A DNA stretch of 64,000 nt, taken from the NCBI GenBank assembly GCA_943789205.1, contig CALSTG010000001.1:2036435-2100434 (forward strand). Direction: 5' to 3'. Source of the stretch: an uncultured Flavobacteriales bacterium. Lineage in GTDB: Bacteria > Bacteroidota > Bacteroidia > Flavobacteriales_D > Crocinitomicaceae. Below the pieces are notes generated by a model. That model searched no databases. It saw nothing but the letters and a program-made list of their open reading frames with translations, and was not told where the DNA came from. Of the stretch, positions 47,501 through 54,612 are shown piece by piece; the first letter of the stretch is position 1, and each line of letters starts with the position of its first letter. A program made the position numbers and the translations under genes.

Positions 47501-48756
47501 TTAATAATAGTCAGGCCGCAATTTCAGCTCAAAAAGAGATTCGTTCCATGGGCTATACAGATGCATTCATTGTGGCCTATTGTAATGATGAACGTTTGGC
47601 TTTTTGGAAAGGAAAGGAGTACGAGCGAAATGGAAACTGTATTTCGATAGGTGATAATAACTTTATTGTGTCGAATGATAAGAATTCAGGTTCTTCGTCT
47701 TCTCAAGAAGTGAATAATTCAAGTGTTAATATTGTCAATCAATCCAATGTTGTTTCGAATAGCGAATCAAAAGTATCTAATTCGAATAAAAATATAGATA
47801 ATGTTGTTTCTAGCGCTGCCCAGTCCTCAGAAACAGGGAAAAGTATAACAGAAGTTCAAGCAGGTCGTCTCATAGGTAGTATGAATATCTCAGGTTTATT
47901 TTATTCTGTTCAAGTTGGGGCTTTTAACCGAAAAATAAGAGGTAATGAGCTGTCTCAAATTCGTGAATTAGATTTCTACGAATCAAAAGGTTTGTATCGT
48001 TATTCCTCAGGAAAGTTTGAGACTATTGATGCAGCCAGAGTAAGAAGGGCTGAAGTTGTTGAAAATGGCGTCGCTGATGCATTTGTTGTGGTATACTACA
48101 ATGGGAAAAGAATTACAATGCAAAAAGCAAGAGAATTACTCAATTCTAAAGGAAATGATATTTTATTTAAAAAGGAAAATGTTTTGACGCCTGATCGGAA
48201 AGTTACTTCGGAAGAATTTATAGATGCGAATTCTACGAGCAGCGAATTAAATGAAAATCCTTCGAAGAAAATTACATTAAAAACAAATGAAACGTTTACT
48301 TCTCAGCTTAAACCGTCAGAGGTAAAGGATTTGTTCAGCCTAAAACTAATTGAAAAACAAAAGAAAAAAACTCAACAGCTCATTATGTATAGCTTGGCAA
48401 CAGATACAATGGATCAAAATTCGATTGAACGATTGAATAGGGTAGGTGTATTTCATTTTAGTGCAGATAGTCTTCAAATTCGATCTCAGTTGTTTGATCC
48501 TTCGAAGGTGAATTCAATACTCTCATTTTACACAAATGGTATGGAAATAAAATCATTTGATGAAGAACAATATGAGATGTATTCAGTTAAATTGAAGTCA
48601 AGCATCACTGGGGCTCTCGGGGATTGGTTGGTTAGAAGTAATAGAATAATAAGGTTCTCTCAGCTCGAAAATGCTACTTTTATACATTTCTATGTCGCGA
48701 ATGAAGCTGATAAAAAGGAGCTTATAGAGGAATTAAAAGAAATTATCATTGAATAA
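41572..48756 (+). CDS. giant PorE-like exported protein: TPR, beta-propeller, coiled coils, two SPOR domains
   Basis: 2394 residues, TTG start (an in-frame TAA at 41545 rules out upstream starts). Order: signal peptide (about 1-29, ending 'VVFAQ'); TPR-like helices 34-140; PD40-type propeller 175-335 ('LYFSSSGHNSMGGFDLFRV', 'IFFSTDRNEDIG'); carboxypeptidase-regulatory-like beta domain about 345-430; coiled coil 435-860; acidic Asn/Ser/Glu-rich disordered stretch 863-1375; second coiled coil 1380-1900; SPOR 1 at 1938-2015 ('FRVQVGAFRRP'); Ser/Asn linker; SPOR 2 at 2110-2185 ('FYSVQVGAFNRK'); unassigned C-terminal domain to 2394. The first half matches T9SS PorE, whose OmpA domain is absent here. 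SPOR domains bind denuded peptidoglycan, so it probably bridges envelope layers. Function is inferred. Confidence 0.78.
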   Translation: MIELIRTRITYRLILVFCLLMSVNTVVFAQSENQLIKTAKSAYLKENYKNALEGYRQLLSNDLTNIEYNYRYAVCLFYTKSPKSSEKYFNYLLEQSDCPIEVFYFKGRLNHLNYEFDDAIEMYSNYIRLKTKKSTDYKCADEIMRCQNAKELLKSPRAIQVLSQEGRTVSDYFSAYLFDSINFKLYTNDDFNKKVNNKKGFSPKYVFKRGMKYRFFSSYTNDGLNGKEIYYQKKNKNNEWDAPELMPISINSTFDEDYPFYDEEANFLYFSSSGHNSMGGFDLFRVPLSLKTMEIGGVENLNFPYSSTSNDFLFIPNLPGDNIFFSTDRNEDIGSLKVVEAKFNAPVLSSLVASLFFKDAIDPNNKSATFFITNERSKERFGPYKTNVDGIVYFMVPTPGVYLFEANITGSQISFSEVVDIPPHVDGFEFEINATYEMTDSKEVLSYDQHLIELSDMVVDIESIELHEFEKLTVNTKTIDVANDIALEAAKMPLNQSQIDLEVERHIDIELELQDRIRQKVKLNENISELILKNSEVDEKIEFILAKENLNTQDEADSLNKILFDLIVDRKVIVSSLINQNEYNDKMKPLDVLENSYEELVLFNQSIDEYKAAGNKDSLDQLLKSTPYKSNLELAGFSPVEAVKSSLTEKEQIKAETQARIAELEIQKSTLLISKNELIKRSESISTTSEWNKIADSIDQLAIEIGALSQAERILIEKEEVLEGQLIYAREGLLNITLIDADDISNPILTEVSEEDLDIEKYASAELYVKDQIAARRKLENLRSDQIQERSRIEQSVLERNIKDSIALVSEYKHINTLNEYKDQEALVSTVRVNSLRSDAETIIEELQNKVEVKHELALIQSEVPIGGENQTEENLEKPKSLSSDALTTNTNDKTDATKVAKAEDVQLEKSFNNGVNTALNTNDEQLEKLNDVQDESIVESITNEDLNQSNQQGRGEISNNEIIDDDQTNSKKNTVINESSSSDPLTKTNPASRDEGNETLVSQTESTPISNESTNPDSILFQKKTDGEQQNEMNSLVGEIKGGINASNTSESIAESTNQNSSIATTSNESKNNNVVNDISDEGKTISLDLSESENEAAQRPPLKDNEDQVANSETQQTQVDAGLTNNDLNILNKEEEGLSNNILPNSNEEINFENNIESNVSEEIIQSNTEINESSVSAVNEKISNDEGINNTAASSQELTRVKSNTASTDDEQQIQNEAPLENRVDNSVSDSASETDANEQKSLTNSESIESLSNEEGFESETKSAAKNLVLTATETETLTQEQEANADITQEVKEVIEMNTREESETNVTSDEVVEEVNLVSSEEFQKPNQAIESEIDLKNIPEPKNKANLSQKDTKVINKKEQDEDNVPPKNSEVSSFSERLADFDFEAKPIQAKEFDESIKLLTALILDTELEINGQTTNAASKRNSDKVKALKLKNEKEERLAYYQKELDLELTHQNIENKYLRLKALLPGIQFESKDNLSAQLLEIAIKEQDLNKQLLNTTSQNEINMLKKLIQANQSRKSMIERELEEMRSFEESELRISSRTLSDEEINEVLATEKYLSYVEKRQKLEEANELLNSLISTNNKEMRAFDESLRNSNNSDELTSNQSSSVKTIRRLQQAILYLEEEVRLRTEELQKQSASADYEYLYQNEMNPSISNKELESLISINEIDEALENSEAKHSLSKYNTEVISAVNEINKLNGSNDSGENINTRDGLITFSSAGNINPEDKNVKNETKLLTEINNPISILASSNYKSYAQDRVRADRLAKELNDLPKNVSSSQNQQEITLKIESENLDEQKIINEIEQRVMDKEARKYKTTLDTQDVLETASFVIERKRVLLEKRLKQTLDKLSNEYPSDSLGIYEALVQDAFTEKTNNSTTLVRSLKSLELKDYTSQDVTITDFTVLSPGAVTKNKETFKIDASNPSGLNFRVQVGAFRRPVRADVYREFTPVSGQKLPNGLIVYMAGYFNNSQAAISAQKEIRSMGYTDAFIVAYCNDERLAFWKGKEYERNGNCISIGDNNFIVSNDKNSGSSSSQEVNNSSVNIVNQSNVVSNSESKVSNSNKNIDNVVSSAAQSSETGKSITEVQAGRLIGSMNISGLFYSVQVGAFNRKIRGNELSQIRELDFYESKGLYRYSSGKFETIDAARVRRAEVVENGVADAFVVVYYNGKRITMQKARELLNSKGNDILFKKENVLTPDRKVTSEEFIDANSTSSELNENPSKKITLKTNETFTSQLKPSEVKDLFSLKLIEKQKKKTQQLIMYSLATDTMDQNSIERLNRVGVFHFSADSLQIRSQLFDPSKVNSILSFYTNGMEIKSFDEEQYEMYSVKLKSSITGALGDWLVRSNRIIRFSQLENATFIHFYVANEADKKELIEELKEIIIE

Positions 48757-48757
48757 A

Positions 48758-49033
48758 ATGAGTGGAAACCCTGAAATAAAGGAAAAGAAGAAAGTTAAAG
48801 AAAAAACGGTGATACGTTATTCTATCATTCTTTATAATGATGATGAGAATACCTTCGATCACGTAATTAATTGTTTAATGCGAATTTGTAGTCATGAATT
48901 CATTCAAGCTGAGCAATGTGCTTGGCTTGTTCATCAGCGCGGAAGGTGCAAAGTTAAAAGTGGTTCAATGCGCGAGCTACGCCAAATATGTGAAGCGCTT
49001 TTGCAGAATGGACTGACTGCCCAAATTGAATAA
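48758..49033 (+). CDS. clpS: ATP-dependent Clp protease adaptor ClpS
   Basis: A 91-residue adaptor that hands N-degron substrates to ClpAP-type protease. The core 'YSIILYNDDENTFDHVINCL' (landmark) holds the conserved NDD substrate-pocket motif, and 'HQRGRCKVKSG' and 'LTAQIE' complete the family pattern. The N-terminal 25 residues are charged and flexible, as usual. The ATG at 48758 is chosen over a TTG at 48749, and lies 1 base after the preceding TAA. It is tail-to-tail with the thioredoxin-like gene, with 9 bases between stops. Confidence 0.93.
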   Translation: MSGNPEIKEKKKVKEKTVIRYSIILYNDDENTFDHVINCLMRICSHEFIQAEQCAWLVHQRGRCKVKSGSMRELRQICEALLQNGLTAQIE

Positions 49034-49042
49034 TATTCAATG

Positions 49043-50434
49043 TCAATTATTTCGAACAATACTAAAAAAACGTTTCGCAATCGTTTCATATAAACCATTT
49101 GGAACGGGTCCTAGTGCTGGCATACTTTCAATAATCAAATACGGATCAATTAAAATGTAATAAGGGAAGGTACCAACATTTAATTTTTTCCATATTGGAT
49201 GGTAATACGGAAGCTCATAAACCGGCCAATCTACATATTTAAGTACACGATTCCTAAAGGTACTGTCTTTCGGTTTTGATTCAAGATAAATACTTACAAA
49301 ACCAATTTGATTACCATATTTTTCATGAAGGGCTTTTAAAGCTTTAATTTCTGAAAGGCTTTGAGGATTTTCTGGATCAAAGAAATGTACGTACTGATAG
49401 CTACCTTTTAGACCTAAATATTTATTTTCTCCAAGATTCAAAGGAGGCAAGGCATCACCACTCACGAGCTTGAAGAATTGCTTGTTTAAATTTCGAGCTA
49501 TTATTTTGTTTGGTGTGAAGCTAGAATTGTCTTCAAGGAATTGAGCTATTTTAATAAGCTGATTTTGAGCAATGCTTTTGTTGTTATATTCTTCCGCAAT
49601 GATATGCATGCCAACGAGTTCTGCAATTTTTAGGTTTGGGATTAAACTATCAGTCATGAGCCCTTTAGCCAATTGAGACGCGCTCCCATTTGAAAGGGCA
49701 AAGGAAACCATCTTTTTTGCAGTTGGGTTAAGCTTTTGAAGAATACCGCTGTAATAATCTTTAAAATAATCCATATATGCAGGAAGGTCATATTGGATTT
49801 CTTGATCTTTTATATAGAATGAGAATTTTTCAGCTTCGTTTGGCCCTCCAAAATAATTGATGTTGTCTATGGTTTTACCAAGAACATATTTGATGTGACT
49901 TATGAAGTATTTTGATGTATCAGTTTTATACGCATTTAGAACATCTATTTTGAATTTTAAAACACCATCAATGAATTTGGTAGGATCTGCATCCTTGAGG
50001 AGGTACAGGTCTGCCATTTCATCATCAAGCCACGCCTCGAACCCAAGAATTTTAAAATTAATATCACTAGTGTCGAGCTCTATAAATAAAAGTTCTACTT
50101 CCTTACCAGAGAAATAAGGGATAACCTCTACAGATTCGGTTGGTAATATAATTTTATAAGTACTATTGGGTTGAAGGTATAGTTCGGTAAAGGTATTATT
50201 TCGTCTAATGACATATCGTTTCGTGCAATCATTATCAATCTCAAAATAAAACCTACCTTCTCTATTTGTTTTGAATTTTTGAATCAATGTTTCAGATCTT
50301 GTAATGAAATCATCAATTTCATAAAGGAATACCCATTCAGAATTGCTCATTTGAGCTGTTCCAAATATTTCGGTTTTCGAAAAACCAGATGGACCAATTA
50401 AGAGTAGTAATATGACGATTTTAATTCTAAGCAT
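49043..50434 (-). CDS. exported TlpA-like protein lacking the CXXC motif
   Basis: A 463-residue exported protein with a signal peptide ('IVILLLLIGPSGFSK', about 5-19). The N-terminal part resembles the DUF4369-like beta domain of Bacteroidota TlpA proteins, the middle (about 150-320) is helical, and the C-terminal 130 residues form a thioredoxin-like fold: 'YVHFFDPENPQSLSEIKALKAL', 'FVSIYLESK' and the cis-proline element 'VGTFPYYILID' near residue 430. At the active-site position the usual CxxC is replaced by 'DPENPQ', so it cannot do dithiol chemistry. It may act as a chaperone or binding module. No near neighbour on its strand explains its role. Confidence 0.78.
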   Translation of the reverse strand: MLRIKIVILLLLIGPSGFSKTEIFGTAQMSNSEWVFLYEIDDFITRSETLIQKFKTNREGRFYFEIDNDCTKRYVIRRNNTFTELYLQPNSTYKIILPTESVEVIPYFSGKEVELLFIELDTSDINFKILGFEAWLDDEMADLYLLKDADPTKFIDGVLKFKIDVLNAYKTDTSKYFISHIKYVLGKTIDNINYFGGPNEAEKFSFYIKDQEIQYDLPAYMDYFKDYYSGILQKLNPTAKKMVSFALSNGSASQLAKGLMTDSLIPNLKIAELVGMHIIAEEYNNKSIAQNQLIKIAQFLEDNSSFTPNKIIARNLNKQFFKLVSGDALPPLNLGENKYLGLKGSYQYVHFFDPENPQSLSEIKALKALHEKYGNQIGFVSIYLESKPKDSTFRNRVLKYVDWPVYELPYYHPIWKKLNVGTFPYYILIDPYLIIESMPALGPVPNGLYETIAKRFFSIVRNN

Positions 50435-50457
50435 ATCTAGACCTTACAACGCAAGAA

Positions 50458-50919
50458 TCAAACCAGTTTTTCAGAGCAGGATACAAAAGAGTCTATCCTT
50501 CCTTTAGACTTGAATATTTCTCTAACAATTGAGGCATTAATTGCTCCAATATCATCACGAGATATAAAAAACACAGTGTCAATTTTATCCAATGTAAAAT
50601 TCATTTCCGCAATTGATTTTTCATATTCAAAATCTATTGTGTTTCTTAAGCCACGGACAATGTGACTAACATCTATTGATTTACAGAATTTGGTGGTCAA
50701 ACCATCATAGGTTCTAATTTTAACTTTTGGGTTTTCTTTGTAGATAGATTCAATTTGTGCGATCCTTTTTTCTATGGAAAAAAGATATTTTTTTGAGGTA
50801 TTTATTCCAATACCAATGACGACCCCTTCAAATATTTCAAGAGCCTTTTTAACGACATATTCGTGTCCTTTTGTGAAGGGATCAAAAGACCCTGGAAAAA
50901 CTGCTGTTTTATTTTTCAT
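50458..50919 (-). CDS. coaD: phosphopantetheine adenylyltransferase
   Basis: A 153-residue enzyme of coenzyme A synthesis that adenylates 4'-phosphopantetheine. It has 'AVFPGSFDPFTKGHEYV' (the TxGH nucleotide motif), 'RGLRNTIDFEYE' and the C-terminal 'INASIVREI' that stands for the ISSS-x-VRE motif. The frame is open upstream to 51021, but the added 34 residues are unlike the family, so the ATG at 50919 is used; it still overlaps the end of rsmD by 11 bases. The order DUF3822-rsmD-coaD is a recurrent Bacteroidota cluster. Confidence 0.94.
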   Translation of the reverse strand: MKNKTAVFPGSFDPFTKGHEYVVKKALEIFEGVVIGIGINTSKKYLFSIEKRIAQIESIYKENPKVKIRTYDGLTTKFCKSIDVSHIVRGLRNTIDFEYEKSIAEMNFTLDKIDTVFFISRDDIGAINASIVREIFKSKGRIDSFVSCSEKLV

Positions 50920-51460
50920 CTTTATCAAAGGTAAAAAAACTAAAATAGACGTGACCAAAAGTCTTTGACTTTTGAAAACCATCAATACGCTCGAGATTTG
51001 TTTGTTTACCATGCTCAACAATTAAATCTCCATTATTATTCAGAATGTTATTTGACTTAATACCTTCTATTAAGACGTCGTATTTATCAAAGTCATAGGG
51101 AGGGTCTGCAAAAATTAAGTCAAAAGATCCGACGTCCTTTTGTATGTAATGCAAAGCATCCATTTGTACTACCTTATGTTTTTTCTCTAAGTTGTGAATC
51201 TTACTATTCGCTTTAATGTATTTACAGGATTGATGATTAAAATCAACACTTGAAAGACTTTTAGCGCCTCTTGAAAGAAATTCAAAGGAGATACTACCGA
51301 GACCAGCGAATAAATCAAGTACGGTTATATCCTCTAGATAAACGGTGTTTTCAAGTATATTAAAAAGTCCTTCTTTGGCAAAATCAGTAGTTGGACGTGA
51401 GCTAAAGCTTTTCATTTTTTTGAAACGCATTCCTTTTAGTGATCCTCTAATAATTCTCAC
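50909..51460 (-). CDS. rsmD: 16S rRNA (guanine966-N2)-methyltransferase
   Basis: A 183-residue SAM-dependent RNA methyltransferase. The N-terminus 'MRIIRGSLKGMRF' and the 'RPTTDFAKEGLFNIL' helix are family hallmarks. The SAM loop is 'VLDLFAGLGSISFEFLSRGA', and the catalytic 'FADPPYDFDKY' is near residue 120. It starts in an ATGA overlap with DUF3822 (51457-51460) and runs into coaD, so the three genes are translationally linked. Length is usual for the family. Confidence 0.93.
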   Translation of the reverse strand: MRIIRGSLKGMRFKKMKSFSSRPTTDFAKEGLFNILENTVYLEDITVLDLFAGLGSISFEFLSRGAKSLSSVDFNHQSCKYIKANSKIHNLEKKHKVVQMDALHYIQKDVGSFDLIFADPPYDFDKYDVLIEGIKSNNILNNNGDLIVEHGKQTNLERIDGFQKSKTFGHVYFSFFTFDKDEK

Positions 51461-52182
51461 GCTAGAAATTGTATTAGCTCTTCTTGACTTCTTATTGTTT
51501 GTTCAAGATTCTTTAGGGATTGTATTTTGGAGAACAGTGCGTTTATCTCTGCTCCATCTTTTTTATTTCCATAAAAAACCAAGTGCCCTACATCAAATGA
51601 CAATTTATTGAGGTGTGCAACCAAGAAATAAATAACATCGGTCATTGTATTATAGGCTATTGAATTAAAAGAATACAACTTTTGATTTTGTAATTTGATA
51701 ATATCAAAGCTCTCTTCTTTTATGAGAATATGGATATCGAATTTTTCCTTATTTGAAACTAATACTTTATCCATATACTTTACGGAGCTATTATGAATCT
51801 TGGTCTCTGGTAAGTTGAGTTTGCAAAATTCAACACACCATTTAGTCTCAGAAGAGATAAAAAAGGCTTCAATTGAATTCAGTTTATGGTCAGCAACAAT
51901 CTTTTCTTCTGGTATATCTCCATAATTCAATTTGAAATAGTCCTTTTTCTTTTCTGAATTATAAATTTCATTTGGCATGAGTATTCCCTCATTTGAGTGA
52001 AATAAAACCTCTTCAATATCGATTCCTTTTTGAATTATATTTTCTTGGATAAGATGTAGGAGACGATCTGAAACGAATTTGTTAAAGATGTCAATTCGGA
52101 AAGGTGTAAACAAGTCTTTGCCGGTGGACTTATCTTTCGCGTAGACGTGTTTAGCGTCGAAAATAAGTATGGCTGTATACAT
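51457..52182 (-). CDS. DUF3822 family protein
   Basis: A 241-residue cytoplasmic protein of the Bacteroidota-restricted DUF3822 family, usually found beside rsmD and coaD as here. Internal landmarks are 'KFDIHILIKEESFDIIKL', 'SFNSIAYNTMTDVIYFLVAHLNKL' and 'GNKKDGAEINALF' (partial). The alternating beta-alpha pattern is reminiscent of an actin/hexokinase-type ATPase fold, but no nucleotide loop is certain. Its function is unknown. It shares an ATGA overlap with rsmD and ends the run that begins with the membrane protein at 52188, six bases upstream. Confidence 0.8.
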   Translation of the reverse strand: MYTAILIFDAKHVYAKDKSTGKDLFTPFRIDIFNKFVSDRLLHLIQENIIQKGIDIEEVLFHSNEGILMPNEIYNSEKKKDYFKLNYGDIPEEKIVADHKLNSIEAFFISSETKWCVEFCKLNLPETKIHNSSVKYMDKVLVSNKEKFDIHILIKEESFDIIKLQNQKLYSFNSIAYNTMTDVIYFLVAHLNKLSFDVGHLVFYGNKKDGAEINALFSKIQSLKNLEQTIRSQEELIQFLA

Positions 52183-52187
52183 GATGC

Positions 52188-53096
52188 TTATTGAACCTCC
52201 CAGGACCCTGAAAGATCGCTGTTTTCTAGCTTTCCAAAGTACATGTTTTCCTTTTTGGATGCTCCCTTAATTTCCGTTAAAGGTAAATCTCCTGCTATTC
52301 TTACCGTTGGTAGGGTATCACTTCCAACAACAACGTGAGCAGTATCTATCTTCCAGGTGATTTTTTTATCAGTAAAAGGAATAAATTTCAAATCAGTAGC
52401 TACAAAATCACCGTATCCATTATCCATTCTTTCTTTCATGTAGCTTCTGTTTTTTGAGAAGGTAGTTTCAATGAAAGAAACATTAATCGTATCTCTTCTA
52501 AATCCTATTAGCTCAACTGGGCATTCAGGAGACATCGATAAATAATAAGCCTCTAGTTCTGTCATTTTATTATCGATTGCTTGACCTTTTTTATACAAGT
52601 TAAATTGAATAAGGTAATCTCTTTCTTTTTCGGTAATTTTTCTACTTGGAACGGACCCTTCTGCATCTAAGATTGCAATGCTATCTGCTTGAATGAATTG
52701 CTCAAGAGTTTTCCAATCCGCAGCATATACTTTATTTTTTGCCAGGTACGCCTTTTGTGCTGTTTGCACATCTCTAAGGTTACGAATAGATAAACCTTTA
52801 CATGCCTTATAATCGTTGTTGTGGTCAACTGTATTTTGGACGGATGTAAAAGTAAAACCCAAAACAACAACGGCCATACCCAATGACACAAAACCAATTA
52901 TTTTGGTGGCTTTTGAAGATATTTTACCTGAAACGTTTAACGCAGAAACAACAGCACTACCTAGAATTACAATCGAAGCAAAAAGGAATTCAATAGATTG
53001 ATTGTTCATCAAACCGGATAGCAGCAGTACAAAACCGATAAGACCAAAAATAAATGGAACTGAATATTTTTTTATTAGTAAGGCGATATTTAGCAT
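52188..53096 (-). CDS. conserved membrane protein with pseudopilin-like periplasmic part
   Basis: A 302-residue protein. Three hydrophobic helices lie near residues 13-31, 36-53 and 67-87. The rest is soluble and includes 'IRNLRDVQTAQKAYLAKNKVYAADWKTLEQF' around 107-137, which resembles the helix and first turn of type II pseudopilins ('AQ-x-AY-x-x-x-x-G-Y') without the prepilin cleavage site. I do not recognise a named family; similar proteins occur in Bacteroidota. A TAGATTTG -7 element lies 26 bases upstream of its ATG. It precedes DUF3822-rsmD-coaD on the same strand and may be cotranscribed. Confidence 0.68.
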   Translation of the reverse strand: MLNIALLIKKYSVPFIFGLIGFVLLLSGLMNNQSIEFLFASIVILGSAVVSALNVSGKISSKATKIIGFVSLGMAVVVLGFTFTSVQNTVDHNNDYKACKGLSIRNLRDVQTAQKAYLAKNKVYAADWKTLEQFIQADSIAILDAEGSVPSRKITEKERDYLIQFNLYKKGQAIDNKMTELEAYYLSMSPECPVELIGFRRDTINVSFIETTFSKNRSYMKERMDNGYGDFVATDLKFIPFTDKKITWKIDTAHVVVGSDTLPTVRIAGDLPLTEIKGASKKENMYFGKLENSDLSGSWEVQ

Positions 53097-53121
53097 AACA
53101 ATTCTTGTAATTTAACAGTCA

Positions 53122-53129
53122 CAAATCTA
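53122..53129 (-). promoter_or_regulatory. candidate -7 promoter element of the membrane protein-DUF3822-rsmD-coaD run
   Basis: The minus strand reads TAGATTTG, a full match to TAnnTTTG, 25 bases upstream of the ATG at 53096. No convincing TTTG -33 box is visible at the usual distance, so this is tentative. Confidence 0.35.
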
Positions 53130-53193
53130 CAATTTTTAATTTTACCATAATCATCACACTCGTAAATTTTGGATTAAAACAAGTCCTGCAGAA

Positions 53194-54612
53194 ATGAAAC
53201 AAAATATTTTTATAAATAAAGTACTTTCTTTGAGTGATTTCGAATTGTCTTCTGATCAAAAAAAGGCTGTAGATCTTTTTGCAGATTTTTTAATTGAAGA
53301 AACAGAAAGTGCTTTATCAATCTTTGTACTTTCAGGTTATGCGGGCACAGGTAAATCAACACTTATCTCTTTAATTAATAAAACTTTAAGATCCTTTAAG
53401 GTGAATACAAGACTTGCAGCGCCAACAGGAAGAGCAGCTAAAGTTTTATCTGTTTATGCGAATCAAAAGGCTCAAACCATACATAAAGAAATATATTTTG
53501 GAGGCAATGCCTTGGAGGAACGTGTAAAGCTGACACCGGCAAAAAACAAGCAGCGGAATACGCTATTTTTTATAGACGAAGCCTCTATGATCCCTTCAGG
53601 CAGCTTTGGAGGAGATAATGATATTCTGAGTGATCTAATTTATTTTGTTCGAGATGGTTATAAGTGCAAACTTGTTTTTATTGGAGATATTGGTCAGTTA
53701 CCTCCAGTAGGTCAGGATTCTTCTCCAGCATTAGATGCGGACTTTCTTGAATCCTCATTTAATAATGTTCAAGTCAGGTATGCAAAGCTTAAGCAAATAT
53801 ACAGAACCGCCGAGTCATCTTCAATAATATCGAATGCAACCTACATCAGAAATAAAACAATCTTTCAGCCACCATTTATCATTGAATTAGATGGAAACAC
53901 ACAATCCATAGAAGGATATGAGGTGCAAGAGAAGCTAGAAGAAAGTATTCAAGCAAAGGGTGCTGATAATGTCGTTGTACTTACGCTTTCTAACAAACAA
54001 GCCAATAGATGGAATAGTGGAATTCGACAGCGTATACATTATAGAGAGGAGGTTATTGAATCTAATGAATCTTTATTGGTGATCAGAAATAATTATTTCT
54101 GGATTGCTCCGACATCTCCGTTGGGATTTCTTGCAAATGGTGAAAATATTCGAATTGAGCAGCTAGTAAAGGAAGAAGCGCTTTATGGTTTTGAATTTGC
54201 AACTGTATTAATTTCATTTCCGAATTATCCCGATGAAGCCTATAAAGAAGTGATGATTATGAAAGACACCCTGCTTCTTGAGACTGCAACACTGGGGCGA
54301 GATAAAATGAAAGAATTGTTTTTTGAGATCGAAAAAGATTATTGGCACATCAGCTCAAAGTCAAAAAGATACCAGGAAATATTAATGAATCCATACTTCA
54401 ATGCGCTGCATGTGAAGTATGCAAATGCTTTAACTGTTCATAAAGCACAAGGAGGGCAATGGCAGGATGTATATGTTGACGGTTCTTTTATTCCAGAACA
54501 GATGAAAGATACATCTTATTTACGTTGGCTTTACACTGCAGCAACCAGGGCGAAAGACACATTATACCTAGTAAATTTTCCGAAAGAATTTTTCCACGGT
54601 CAAGGAGGATAA
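53194..54612 (+). CDS. RecD-like ATP-dependent DNA helicase
   Basis: A 472-residue superfamily 1B helicase. Walker A is 'GYAGTGKST' at residues 48-56, motif Ia 'RLAAPTGRAAKVLS' follows, Walker B is 'NTLFFIDEASMI' near 127-138, motif III 'LVFIGDIGQLPPVGQD' near 165-180, and the C-terminal UvrD-like motifs V/VI are 'ALTVHKAQGGQW' and 'YTAATRAKDTLYL'. The protein lacks the N-terminal RecC-binding part of E. coli RecD and the helix-hairpin-helix part of RecD2, so it is a compact RecD-like helicase (Dda/Pif1-like). It probably acts in replication or repair. It is transcribed alone or with the RND gene 56 bases downstream. Confidence 0.88.
   Translation: MKQNIFINKVLSLSDFELSSDQKKAVDLFADFLIEETESALSIFVLSGYAGTGKSTLISLINKTLRSFKVNTRLAAPTGRAAKVLSVYANQKAQTIHKEIYFGGNALEERVKLTPAKNKQRNTLFFIDEASMIPSGSFGGDNDILSDLIYFVRDGYKCKLVFIGDIGQLPPVGQDSSPALDADFLESSFNNVQVRYAKLKQIYRTAESSSIISNATYIRNKTIFQPPFIIELDGNTQSIEGYEVQEKLEESIQAKGADNVVVLTLSNKQANRWNSGIRQRIHYREEVIESNESLLVIRNNYFWIAPTSPLGFLANGENIRIEQLVKEEALYGFEFATVLISFPNYPDEAYKEVMIMKDTLLLETATLGRDKMKELFFEIEKDYWHISSKSKRYQEILMNPYFNALHVKYANALTVHKAQGGQWQDVYVDGSFIPEQMKDTSYLRWLYTAATRAKDTLYLVNFPKEFFHGQGG

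Noticed and set aside
49025..49041. Palindrome ATTGAATA-A-TATTCAAT between clpS and the TlpA-like gene, as a terminator
   Set aside because: It is almost all A/T, has a one-base centre and no T run, and includes the clpS stop; it is too weak to call.
50920..51021. 34-residue N-terminal extension of coaD
   Set aside because: It lies inside rsmD and is unlike the conserved CoaD N-terminus.
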